64,000 nt of DNA from Atrichornis clamosus. Lineage: Eukaryota > Chordata > Aves > Passeriformes > Menuridae. The DNA lies in contig WBMZ01002669.1 of the NCBI GenBank assembly GCA_013400975.1, forward strand, positions 62,001-126,000. Direction: 5' to 3'. A program made the position numbers and the translations under genes. Below are positions 1-12,210 of the stretch, one piece after another (the stretch's first letter is position 1; each line of letters begins with the position of its first letter). A model generated the notes under the pieces. The model made no database searches, was not told the origin of the DNA, and saw only the letters and a program-made list of their open reading frames with translations.

Positions 1-3000
1 ATTTTTCAAAAGGATGTTAGGACCTAAAGTAATCATGCAATCAATGCCTCAGCATCCTAAAGTAGATAAGAATTGGAATAGGAAAAAGCCAAGGGCAAGT
101 CCTGAGAAATATCCTTAGAAAATGTTGATGTCTCTATCTGGTATTTCCCAAGGTGCTGACAGTTACTTGGAGCAAAATGAGAAAACTAGATGGCAGTGTT
201 CTTCATCCATTTTAGATATCCAGCTGTGAAATTGGTGCAGCACGGGGGTTCCTGTGAACAAGCTGAATGTGCAGCACATGACGTAAGCGTGTGGCATGGA
301 TGTTGGTGGGTGTGCCAGGTCAGCAGCAGCAGCAGCCAGCAGTGCCACCTGCCGATACCGCCCCAACAGCTCACACCTCAGCCTCCGAGCTGCACCGGGC
401 CCAGGGCTCCACAGACTCCAGCAACTGGAGCAAAGCCAGCACCCCTAACACGCTGCTCTTCCAGAGCTGACTCATGGGTTCATTCATCTGTCTCTCTGCT
501 GGGGGTGGTCAGGGTAGATCTGGTGCCTGGAGTTAACACGCTCCTGGCTGCGTGCCTTTATGCACTGTAACCAAAGGAATTTATCTGAAACTCTAACAGC
601 TCAAATTGCTGGTTCCAGGCAGTGGCAAGAGCCCCAAGCACACTCACAAATGCATATAAAGACATTCAGCACCATCAGCATGTACGTGTCATCATGTTAA
701 AAGGGTTCTGCAAAACAATACCTACATGTACACAAACCTGATCCAAGTATATAATTAGGAAATGTGTGTGTGAGCGGATGATCAGAAAATATTTGAATAC
801 TAAATAGCCAGAAAACACTTCACTTAGGTAGAATAGAACTAGTTATAATCTAAAAATGCTGAAAATTACCAGGACTTGAGATGGGATGAAATGTATAGAG
901 ACGGTAAAAATTTTTTTAAAAATCTAAACCTAAAATGACAAACATGGGCTTTTTTCTCACCTTCATGTACTTAAACATAGTAAATCAATTACAGTTACAC
1001 TCATTTTGGTGTTTAAGTAATATGACATGGCCTTAATGTAACTGTGATGCTCAAACATTTACATCACCATTTTTTATAGCTCAAGAAATGAATGCAAATT
1101 TTCCCACTCAGAAAAATGATTTTGAAGGTAATTTGGATTTCCAAGTTTGACCACACAGATGCAGCAGGCAATGGTGTGAGTTAGAAATCCTTGGCATATC
1201 TTCACTGCACGGATGGCACTGGCAATGTTTACTGCTGATTTCTATCAAATATTAACTTTTAAATGGTATCTAGAGAGGAATGAGGAAGCATCCACATCGT
1301 CATATGAACAAATATTTTGTCTTTTCACAACACCCTAACACACCCAGTCTATGAATGAAAAAAACATTATAAATTGCCATTTTTGGCTGAAGGAGAGGAT
1401 GTTTCTGAGACTAAGTCCCTGTTCTCTATCCACAAACTAACTCCACCTTCCATAAGATAGATTACTGAACACTGTCATTTAATATTTATGATACTCCAGC
1501 ATATGCTCAAAACAAGGAATTTACGTGCCCACACCAAAATCTGCTTTGTTGCAGTTCTTTGCCAACTCTGCCTACATACAGGTGTCTACTGCTGCAGAGT
1601 TGGAGCTTCTGGCATAACAAACAATCCAACATACCTGCATTATTATTTTATTATGCAGAACATTGAAAATGCTCTATTAACTTTCAAAAGTCCTAAATGC
1701 ACTACTTGACACTGGAGTCACAAAAAATAATAAATTATCTTACCCATTACTAAGTACAGGCACACTTCAGGAATTTATAAAAGAGTATACCAGCAACTTG
1801 AAAGAGCCAGTTTCTGTATTTGGTAAGCTGCAACAGATCTTCAAAATACCTTTTGGCACAGGCAAATTAAAACTTCTAGACTGCTCCAGTGCACCTCTGT
1901 AATAACTACTTTTTTGCCTACTCCAGCCACCTAGATTTTTGTATTATCAGGCCCAACTAGACAACATATGCTGCACTTAAACTCATTCTCTGTCTCCTAC
2001 CTGCACAGCTAAATACAGAGGACTTGGTTAGAGCTGCTGCTGCCACCTCTACGTTTGTGAGAAGGATCAAAGTGGATGAGATCATAGTCTCTCAGAAGAG
2101 AGAGCTGCCTTCCACAACCTCCTCAGCAGCATCAGAAGCAGGAAACTCCGTTTCTGAGCTCTCAGCTGGCCATTTGTCCCAGATGCTTGTTTTGAGACAG
2201 TTGTTTGGTCTTCATTCTTGGTTTGTCCAGAATCACATTTACATTGCTGAGAAGCCTGTAATCAGTCCTGAAAGGTCAAAGTGAAATGGAAGAGAGAACA
2301 GAACAACTGCAGCCCATCAAGTGAGCAAGGGCATATTGAGTACCCTGAGTGCTGCTTGGGGAGGAGAGAAAGACAAAAGAAGGCCATGGTCTTTCCACCC
2401 TTTTGCTACCACTCAATGCCATTTTAATTTTTCAAACCAATTGCCCTCTCCTGCAGGTTTTAATGCTATCCACACTTAGTAATTAAGTGTCCAGCAGAGA
2501 AAAGTGAGTAAGTACTATGTTACTCATGTGAGCAGTGTCTACAGCCTCAGCAGATTCCACGAAGGTATTCAGGCATTTACGATATTGATGTGACTATTTG
2601 TCAGACGAAACCTAAACTGAGATTGGTTTGAAATTTGATGCAGCAGTGCCTCAGCATGTATCTGCCAGATTCAGGGAAAAGTTAAAACAGCAAGAGTCAG
2701 TTAAAAATTGTCAACATCTCCAAATTCCCAAATAAATATTTTTTAAGTACCTCTTTGCTCACAACACATATTCTTAAAACATATTTAGATTTACAATATC
2801 TTTGTAAAGCCTTAAAACATACTTTCTCTTTACCAGAAACCCCTCAATTCTTATAACAGCAGTTTGTTTTGTTAGTATAATGTAATCCCGTAGTAGAAGG
2901 AATACTTTGCCAAGGCAAACATGCTCATGATCACCTTGTTCATAAATCTGAAAGAAACATTCTGCCTAACACCAAGATTCTGACCTGCACAAGGCTATTC

Positions 3001-6000
3001 CAGCTGCACAGACAATTACAGGCTGTGCAGAATTTGCACATAGTAGCTGTCAGATTACTTACACCAGCAGGAACGCACATGAACAGACATTTCTGTTAGG
3101 GCTTTCTTGGGCATTCTTTCTACAGAGTAAGCTTTTAATGCAGCACTTTAGAAATAACAAAAGGCTATTTCTTATCCTATTAAATTCTTCCCCAAACTGC
3201 TATTATAATTACATTATTCTTTTATGCTCCTCTGATACTTTTTCAATTAAAAAACACTTTAGAAGATTAACACAAACTCTGCCCAAGGAAAAATCACATA
3301 TCCCCAAAATATTTCAGGACAACCCCAAAAACAAACACTAGCAAAAGTTGACAAAAATCAAGAAGGAAGAGCACAATTCCCAAAAAAAAAAAAAAAAAGA
3401 CTTGCTGATTTCACAGAGATTAATACAAGTTTTGTAGAAATATATGGGGATGTTCTGGCCACAGAAAAGTCCGTGAACTCAATTGCGATAAAAAATTTAC
3501 CCAACAGTGGTAAATTTTTCCTTCATTGGAGCAGACCAATGGCTTTGTAGTATCCGCATCACTGGTTAAGTACTGATACAAACTCATTGCCTTCACCTCT
3601 TTTTGCAGCACTAAGCTACATAAAATTTGCAAGCTCTGCCACGCATTTACTGCAGTACCTGAGCACTGCTTAGCTTAGTCGATCTGAGATGATCCCATCA
3701 CTATGAGGCAGCACTTCACAGAGTCTCAACAGCAAATTGGTCCAACCTGCTCCAAGAGCCATCTGGAGGGATATTTGTAAATTACATGCCTGTTCATGTG
3801 GCAGCACATCAAGGGATAAACAAGTCTTCATTTTTTGCTGGATTTCTTTCAAATTCTTTGAAGTGCACTTACTCATGTCATAAATAATAATGCCAGAACC
3901 GTCTAACTACCTAACAACAGTCTGTGAACATTTTAAGTAACCAGTCTTTCTAAGTGTATTCATTAAAGTTTTCATAGGCGCATGATTGTCTAGGACAGAA
4001 GGCAAGATTTCCAGCATGGTATCTGAGTTTTTAAGTTGTTATATGTTTAGAGGTTCTGTAAAATAGCATTTTATATCTGTAACCTTCTATAGTTTTCCAT
4101 ACAGACCATATAGACTACAGCTGCAGTTTACTAATATTGATTGTTGCATGCAAGGGGAAGGACTGAAATCAGGATGCTCTCTAGAGCTCCACTATTAGAG
4201 ATCTAGGAAGAGAAAAAAAAGGGAAGCTGTGATTTTAAAACCTCCCTAGTACCAGCTATTGGACTGAATTAAGATCCACCATAGCACCTGGGAAAACATA
4301 CTCCATTCTGGTTTTCACTATACAGGAACAGCAAAGCTATACTTTAAAAAAAACCCACACATTTTTGTGCTCATTTTCCTAGTCAAATTGTCTGAAGTAA
4401 TTCAGTTCATGGCCTACCAGGGGGACAATCCATTAATTTGTGTAAGGTTCCTCGTGTTAGGGAAGAGAAGCAGTACTTATTGGAGAAATTCCGCTTCTCT
4501 TCTTTTTCATAGCTGGACAATTCCTGTGCACAAACCTAAGCAATTGTAGATCTTGTATGGAGGAAAATGGTATTAGGAGAGTATTTAAGTACTGTTAACT
4601 TAGCTGTGGGCATTTGGCAGCCAGACAATAAAAAAGAGAGTGACCAAATTAGTCCTCCATAGAAAAATGTCCCACAGGAGATAGCAATGTTGATATACCC
4701 CTTCAAGGTAACAGGGAAGCATGCTGGAGTTCCATTCATCAAAACCAGGAAACTGGGCAGCACACTAGTTTTTCTCCAGTAACAGCAGTGGAAAGAAGAA
4801 ATTTTAACTTCATAAAGATGCTGCAGAAATATGATCCTATTTCAGCTTTGTAGCAATTCAAAAGGCAAAGTTATCTTTCTGAAAGTTTAGCTCCATGCTC
4901 TGCATGACCATCCTGAATGGTGATGTTGCTTTATCCATCATCCAAAAAAGCCAACATTCCTTTCTGCAAGAGTACTCTCACAACTGCCATGTAAACAACC
5001 ATATTCTCCCTTCCTCTGCTCTTTGGGACCTGTGCTACATCAGCCACTGTCTTTGTTTGCCCTGTCTCAGGACCCTTCCTTCCTGTAGTTGCCTGCAATT
5101 TGTTCACTGCTTAAAAATCTCACAGTTTTTAGACTTTTCCTAAAGTTCCTTTTAGCAAAAAAAACCCAAACAACCTGTTATGTTCAGTTTACAGGAGCAG
5201 ATACTGATTTGAAGCTATTTTCAGCAGTAAAGTATATTTCTTTTTATTCTTTCAGGATCTTGCATTAAGAAGAGATCTCTGAGACAGCTCTGCATTCTAA
5301 ATCAATCAAAAACAACATATGCTGGCCTGATCAGCTGCTTCACTGCAAAACCATAAAGGGAACTTATTCTTACTTACGTATCATCATGATCACAGCACAC
5401 CGTTGTGTCATTAGCAGCATAAATTTCAAGAAGCATCGGTTCACAACTACCAGCAGCAGTTCTACTCCAGTGGCTACCAAGAGTCGTAGAGATTCTTTTG
5501 ATGGTAAATCTTGCAAGAAAGCTCAGGATTCTACAGCTATTTTGTAGAAAGTCTTGAATGCTGTTTCCAGGAGGTTACTGAATTTCCAGTCACAGAGGGA
5601 ATATTACTGCCTTGAAAAATCATTAACATCTGCAGTCAGAACTTCCTTTCCTTCTTTCACCAATGCCATTTCAGACACTCAATCCCCTACATATTCTCTG
5701 CTGCATTTCCCAAGTTCACACTCTAATGTTCTCTAACATCTGCTTTGGAAATATGGGAAGATAACGAATATGCAAGCACTCTTAGTAGAAAATTATAAAG
5801 GAAGACAAAGTAGTCCAGATGAGAACTAGGGAGGAAGCTATTATGCTCCAAGCTGATCTACAACTCAGAGTCTCCCTGGCTTCAAAGTTACACACCTCAC
5901 CTGAAAGACAGGGGGAGGGAAATTTATAACTGCCTTCCGGCTCCTCTTAAGTGCATGCTCACAGATCTTGGAAGTGGGCTTTCCTCATGTTTGGTACAGA

Positions 6001-9000
6001 GGTCGATTCAGCCTCTCCTTGATATGACCACAATTACAAGAATAGATATCAGACTCTGTACTCCACAGCTCTGGGATATATGTGGTCAGTAAGCACAGGG
6101 ATGCTTTGCAAGAGAATGGAGAGCATAGTGTGAAAGAGAAGGATAGAAACAGAAGTCCTAACTTTGGTAAGCTAATGTGCAACATAAAAGGGTGGGGAGG
6201 CTCTTGGGAATACTGGCTTGGGCCTGGTATGAGAAAACTGGTAGTTTTGTGCCTGACTGACAAATATTTTCTTTGTTCTCAAGTCAAATTTTGCCATGCA
6301 CAAAGTCAATGTAGACTTGGTTTTCCCTATGATTGCATATCGAATTTCAGCTGCATTTTGTATTAAAATTCAATGGTGAATGAGTAATTTCAAAGGAAGC
6401 ATATAGGCAGAAGAAAATCTCTTTGATGAGCCAGTCAACAGAGAGCCTCAAGAGTCAAGTTATAGAAAACGTGAAATATCAGACAATGCTGCAGTGGTTC
6501 TTTCCTTGTTTTTTAATTTTAAGATGACAAACAAGTAGGACTCTACTTGCTCTTTCATTCAAAATGTAAACAATTTGATGAGAAAGGTGAAAGGAACACA
6601 ATATAGGAGTTAGGTATCTTATTACTATATAAATGTATAAGGCACATGACCTTTCCTATTCCAGCATTAACCCACTGAAAATACAGCTATATAAAAAGTA
6701 AGCCTCTGGTAGTTTGGGTCACCCTTTTTAAGAGGAAACTATGTACACCAAAAAAATAGAACAGATAATAATGTTCCTGTCAGATAATGTTCCTGTCAGA
6801 TTTTCAAATTACAACATTACAGCAATTGTAGTATGCAAGTTGGACACGAAAATTTGTTCTGACCAGGAATTTCTTACACTTAAGTACTCTCACAATGTCT
6901 TTCTCTGCAAGAAGTCTACTCCTGGGCATACACATGAAGGATGGATTGATGAGGCTTCTCTATTTTATAATAAACTGTCAAAACCCTTGAAAATATTGTC
7001 TGTCAAAAACAAGGGGAAACAATAATACAAGGACAAAGCCGTATTTTCTTCTTCTGCCCAGAATACTGTGTTGAACACTGCAGAGATGGAGTTCATTTTC
7101 CCCATAGCAGCCCTCATAGTGCTGTGCTTTGCATTGGTAGTAGAAAAGTCTTGATAACACACCAGTGTTTTGGCTACTTAACCTCCTAACACAGTGAAAT
7201 AGCAGAGGCTTACTTATGCATTAATAGATGGATCTTTGTATTTGCAGTGAAAAACCTCATGGGTAAAATTTAGCACCTTCATTTTCTAAGTCACTGCAGC
7301 AATGATCACTAAGTACTAAATCCCAAAAACATCCCCAATTGGACTGTGAAGGTGAGATGCTCCATACACTGTTTCTATTGACACAGCATGACAAGGAAAC
7401 CACTGTGAATCTTAATTATTCTTATATTACAATTAAGCAGTAATCACAAAAATGTATTATTTACACCCATACGAGGCTTTTTGAAGGGAAAGGATAGGCT
7501 TGTCTCCATGCACTTCATTTAGAAATGAGTATTCTGAATCATTTTAAAGTTTAGTTTTATGATTGCACATGGAAGAGTTGTGTTTGTCAAAATTATGCTT
7601 AAAGGCTGATATTATCATAGAACTTAAAAGGCTGAATTATTTTACAGTGCTCAAGTACCACACTTTTCTAAGGTTCCCAGTAAAGCTATTTTTAAAAAAA
7701 TCTAATTCATAACTATCAGTTCAGAAAAGGAAAACACTTAATGCCATTCAAAAACAGGATGCACATGCATTTGCATTGGAAGAAAGTAACCAGGTAATTT
7801 ATCAGCAAAGGGAGAAGAGTTGTCAATACTTTTGGTAATGCAATGGAATTTTTCCACTTCAATCAAAAGGGAGGTTAACTAAGCAGTTTTTGGCTGTGGT
7901 GGAGAGTTAACATACACTAATTTTAGATTGAACCTGATTTTTTTTATGCCACCAGTCTCTCTGCAAGACTGTTTCCTTTCTCTAATAAGACCCACATCAG
8001 ATCATGAGTCTCAAGGTTGACCAAGACAATACAGGTACCACATTTTTCTGCTTTCTCTTCCAATTATTCTCTTCCCATTAATATAACTCTAAATTTGTTT
8101 TGGAATGCAGGGTTTTTAAACAACCAGTAATGGTCAATGGGCCAGTTTTAAAGGGCTTTATTATCAAGGCTACAGAAAAAAAAGACAAGTAAGGGTAATT
8201 GTTGTAAATTCCAATCTTTTCTCCTTTTCAGAGACACTTTAGTTTAGGGATTTTTGAGGGCTTTTTGTTTTGTAAGAAAATATCTTGAGGTAAGTCAGTC
8301 CTCCTCTGTAGATCACTAAGTGTTAGCCAAACATTTATTACTAATCTATAAAGAGTTGGCTGATCACATGATTGTAGCTCATTGCTACGTTGCTCATTTT
8401 CCTGTTAACAGATGTAAAACCCAACATGTGAGTGGAGGCAGCAGGTGGAGAAGAAGTACATGGTTAGATTTATGATTTCAGAAGAGGCTAAAGTAATACA
8501 TGACTTCAACATGCCAGTATTAGTCTAACATTGCTATTTCTGAATAGTTGTCACAGTTACATGGCTGTAGTATGATTGGAAAAAAAAAGAAAAAAGAGAT
8601 ATAATGATGACGGTGGGTAAATTAATATGATCTGTAGTTATCACAGTTTGCTTAGAAGCACCTTGAAGTCCATATGCAGAGATAACTAAAATAGACAGGA
8701 TAAATTCAATCCCAAGTGATACATTTATTTCTCCTCAGAAGTTTTCATAATTACTATGTGGATGTGATTCTTGTGTTCAGCACATTCTAGAATAATGTGA
8801 AAAGAGAGGTTAAATTTACAAAGGAGGTATTTCAACTTTAATTATAGGCAAAAGAAACAAGAGCTTCTATGGTAAATTAGCTCACAACCATATGAATTTT
8901 TCTGTACCATATAAAGACTTTGTAAGAAATACAATAAATCTTATTTAACTGTCTCTCACTGAAGTTTCATTTTGGGTTTAATACCCATTAAAATTTTGAT

Positions 9001-9764
9001 ATAAAACCAATTAGGAAGTGTATTATTTCTTATTCCCATATGCTTTAAAAGATAATGTGAATTTCACAAATTGGTTCAATGCTTTCAAATTTGGCCTACA
9101 GGTAGTTCTTCTACAATGATATACTCTGTATCAAAAGTAGCTGTGGTTTGATATTTGTTTGCATGGTCAATCAAGGCTCCCTACCCAACTATTGTACTAA
9201 ATCTTTTTCTAGGAAATGGTATCTTAGCAAAAATTTGTCCAACATATATAGAAAAAAGTATCATGAACACCAACAAGGAAAAGTCATATTTCCTAATGAA
9301 GATTACATTAGAAACCTGGATTTCTTTTACATCTATGAAATACTACTTTTTTGTGCAAAGGAAAATTTAGGATACTTCAAAGAACAAAATAACAACGTGG
9401 TACTCATTCTAAAATATATTTTAAATGCTTTAAATTATCATTATCCTTTGTATCTCTTGGCTTACACTCATCTGACCTTTATCCTTCTAGAAACAAGAGC
9501 CTAAAGGCAAAGACCAAGTCTACCTCCCTTGTGGCAGATCTTAAAGAAATCAATAAAATTAATAATTGATATAATCAAATATTAAATACTCGTTGAAGTA
9601 TCTGCATGGTCTGTAGTTTCACTGCCCAACACCGCATTGATCCAGTGACTTCAGCAATAAAGTAGCATTAAAATATTCGCCTAAAGACAGTCAAAGATTG
9701 TCATACATCAGTAGATAACTTCTGGTAAACTTCAGCAAGATTTGTTTCCTATCAGCCAAGATAA
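1..9764. other. Gene-poor AT-rich DNA
   Basis: No coding exon or repeat family recognised. Short open frames are what chance predicts. A GC-richer stretch at about 240-560 contains TGACGTAA (a CRE-like site) near 279 and a CAG-rich run, with no known function. Confidence 0.6.
6768..6799. repeat. Perfect 16-bp tandem duplication
   Basis: ATAATGTTCCTGTCAG occurs twice back to back (6768-6783 and 6784-6799) with no mismatch. Confidence 0.95.
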
Positions 9765-9769
9765 CATAG

Positions 9770-10491
9770 TGTCCTGATTTGAGACAAATTTAGGAGGAAC
9801 ACTTCCTCTAATAGAATGCAGGCTTCAGCAGCCCCTCCCCCATCAGGTTCGGAAAGGAATCTCTCAGCGGAAAGTGGAAAAAAACTGTTTTTTTACAAGC
9901 ATACACAGGGTGCCCGCAGGCACAGAAGAAAAAAAAAAAAGAGTAATGTTAGATTATAAACACCTCACAGTGAGGAAACCTGGGTAAATTCAGGGTCCTT
10001 CCTGTAGGTGTGGCTGGAGACTGGCATACGGCGTGGGCCCCTCTGCCGGGCCGCGGCGCATGGGGCCCCCCGGCAATCCCGGTGATCTGGTCTGGTGTCT
10101 TGGACCGGAGGTCAGCTGAAACAGTTCCACGGAAATTAAGGGAAAGAAAAAAACCCACAGTCCCAAGGAAAACTTCCTCGCCCCAGGCTAGCTAGCAGGC
10201 TAGCTAAAAAAAGCAAAGAATTCTTCTGTTGGTCTCTCTCTCTTGAGAAACAGAGCTGAAAACTGGCTAAAAAAAAAAAACAAAAAAACAAGGAAGGGGA
10301 AAAAACAACTCTCTTCCCTGCTCGCAGGCAGAGCTAAGAGAGAGAAAGAGAGCTGCCCAAGTCCCAGAGGAGTGTCTGTCTGTGCTTAAACATTCCTGGA
10401 TTCAACTCAGAGGCGCAGGATTCATGTCTGGCATAGAGCAGATGATAGGGGATACCTGGGATACCTGGTATCATATAGTCACCCCAAGACA
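9770..10491. mobile_element. Solo LTR of an endogenous retrovirus, with 5-bp target duplication
   Basis: A 722-base element that starts TGTCCTG and ends CCAAGACA, flanked by CATAG on both sides (9765-9769 and 10492-10496). It is more GC-rich than its surroundings, with A-rich runs inside. No gag, pol or env sequence is present. The TG...CA ends and 5-bp duplication indicate a solo LTR. Orientation is uncertain, because both strands have plausible LTR ends. Confidence 0.85.
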
Positions 10492-10496
10492 CATAG

Positions 10497-11937
10497 CAAT
10501 AAAAAAAATTCCTAACATTAAGGCAAAACCACATCATTAGCTACCAGAGAGATGTTAGTTTACAGTCATTATTACAACTCTCTTTCCAAAATTAGCTTAA
10601 AAGTGTTTACAAGCACAGTTTCACTGATAAATATTCTCAGAGTCCAGGTCAAGTGCCATTCACATGTGTTTTCTTTGTCATTGAACCCATTCACAGCTCC
10701 TGTTTTTATCACTTTAAATCCTAAATATTCATGTCAGGCACAGCAGACCCATCCATAGACTTGTCTGTTTATAATTGCATTGAGTTACAGTCTTTAAAGA
10801 TAAACCAGAAATTTCCCTACTACTGGTCTGATAAAGTGAGATAAAGAAACCTATTAGGAAACTCCCAAGTTATCTTCACCCTTTTGGGATAGTTGCCCAG
10901 TCTCTTCATGGTTTGTCCTTCCCTTTGTCTTAGTACCAGTACACAACAGTTCTCTGTGCTCTTGAGAGAACAAGTTTTCACATGCCTATTGGCATGGAAA
11001 AATTATTTCATGTCACAATCACAGTGGCAAACGACACCCCAAAATAAAGGGCATTTGAGATGGGATCTTTTTCCTGGATGACGTTTCTAGTCATGCTGGT
11101 ATGGCTTCTCATCTTGCTGAAGAATCCAATCATTTCCCACTCCTCTGTTCCTCCACCTATTTGTACAAAGACAGTTTTACTCTTTCTCAAACCCTTATCT
11201 CTTATTCCCCTACAGTGTCGTGGGTCCTTCCAGTTCCTAAAGCCTGAATACCACAGCTAGAAAGGCCTAGTGAAAATGTGGTGCAGATTGCCAGCCTGGG
11301 AGAGGTAGTGATGAACAACCTGGGCATAGGAATTGAATGCCCCTCCTAGACAGCATTTTACCCTGTAGAAATATGTATCCCTCATGTGACAAACTGTGAG
11401 GGCAGAAGTGCCTTAGCCTCCTTGCTTCCAATATCTAGCCTATGATTTCTTTCTGAGTACTCCTGGCCACACTACCATACTCTGTAAATTCAGACATCAA
11501 TCAAAACAAGCCACAGGAGGGCACAGATTTGCGAGTCTACAAGTCATGTCATCCAGTATAAGAAATGGGAAGTGCTATTACATACAGAGACAATAAATGC
11601 AGTTTCAGTTGGTATTCACCAGGATTTATGAGATTTATGATTAAAAGAGGAGAGTGCTAAAGCCTCTGAAAGTTGAATAGGATATTTCCCTCTCTGTCTA
11701 AATCACATTGCTCATCAATTAGACCGTAAAACAACAGAGGCAAAGACAACCAAAATCTGTGAAGTTTACCTGTAAATAAACATCATGCTATACACACTAC
11801 AGCAGCTCAAAAAAGAGTTATGTACATCCATGCAGGAAGAGCAAGAGTAGAGTCTGGAGGACATTAGCATTTGTTTTCCATAAGAACCTAAGATCCAAGC
11901 CTGGGTCCATGATGTGTTTAATGTTTTCTGGGCCCTC
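10497..11937. other. Unassigned AT-rich DNA
   Basis: Nothing recognised between the solo LTR and the CR1 fragment. Confidence 0.6.
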
Positions 11938-12210
11938 TGAGTCCAGAGAAGTACAACGAAGCTGGTGAAGAGTCTGGAGCACAAGGCTTATGATGGGCAG
12001 CTGAGGGATCTCGGGGTGTTTAACATGGAGAAAATACTCAGAGGAGACCTTATCACTCTCTACAACTACCTGAAAGGAGGTCATAGTGACATGGGGGTCA
12101 TTTTCTTCTCCCAAGTCACAAGTGACAGGATAAGAGAAAACAGCCTCAAGTTGTACCAGGGATGTTTAGATTGCAAATATTTATTCATGGAAAGGACTGG
12201 CAAGCATCTG
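11938..12210 (+). mobile_element. CR1 LINE fragment
   Basis: Contains the CR1 block around GAAGCTGGTGAAGAGTCTGG, then CAGCTGAGGGATCTCGGGG and GACCTTATCACTCTCTACAA. The match fades after about 12,210 and the 3' end is missing. Moderately diverged. Confidence 0.85.

Noticed and set aside
2024..2284. Open frame preceded by a possible acceptor (TGCACAG), resembling an internal exon
   Set aside because: No donor in a fitting phase and no recognised protein similarity.
9148..9504. 118-codon AT-rich open frame
   Set aside because: Composition is that of random AT-rich DNA, with no known motif, no splice partners and no Kozak context.
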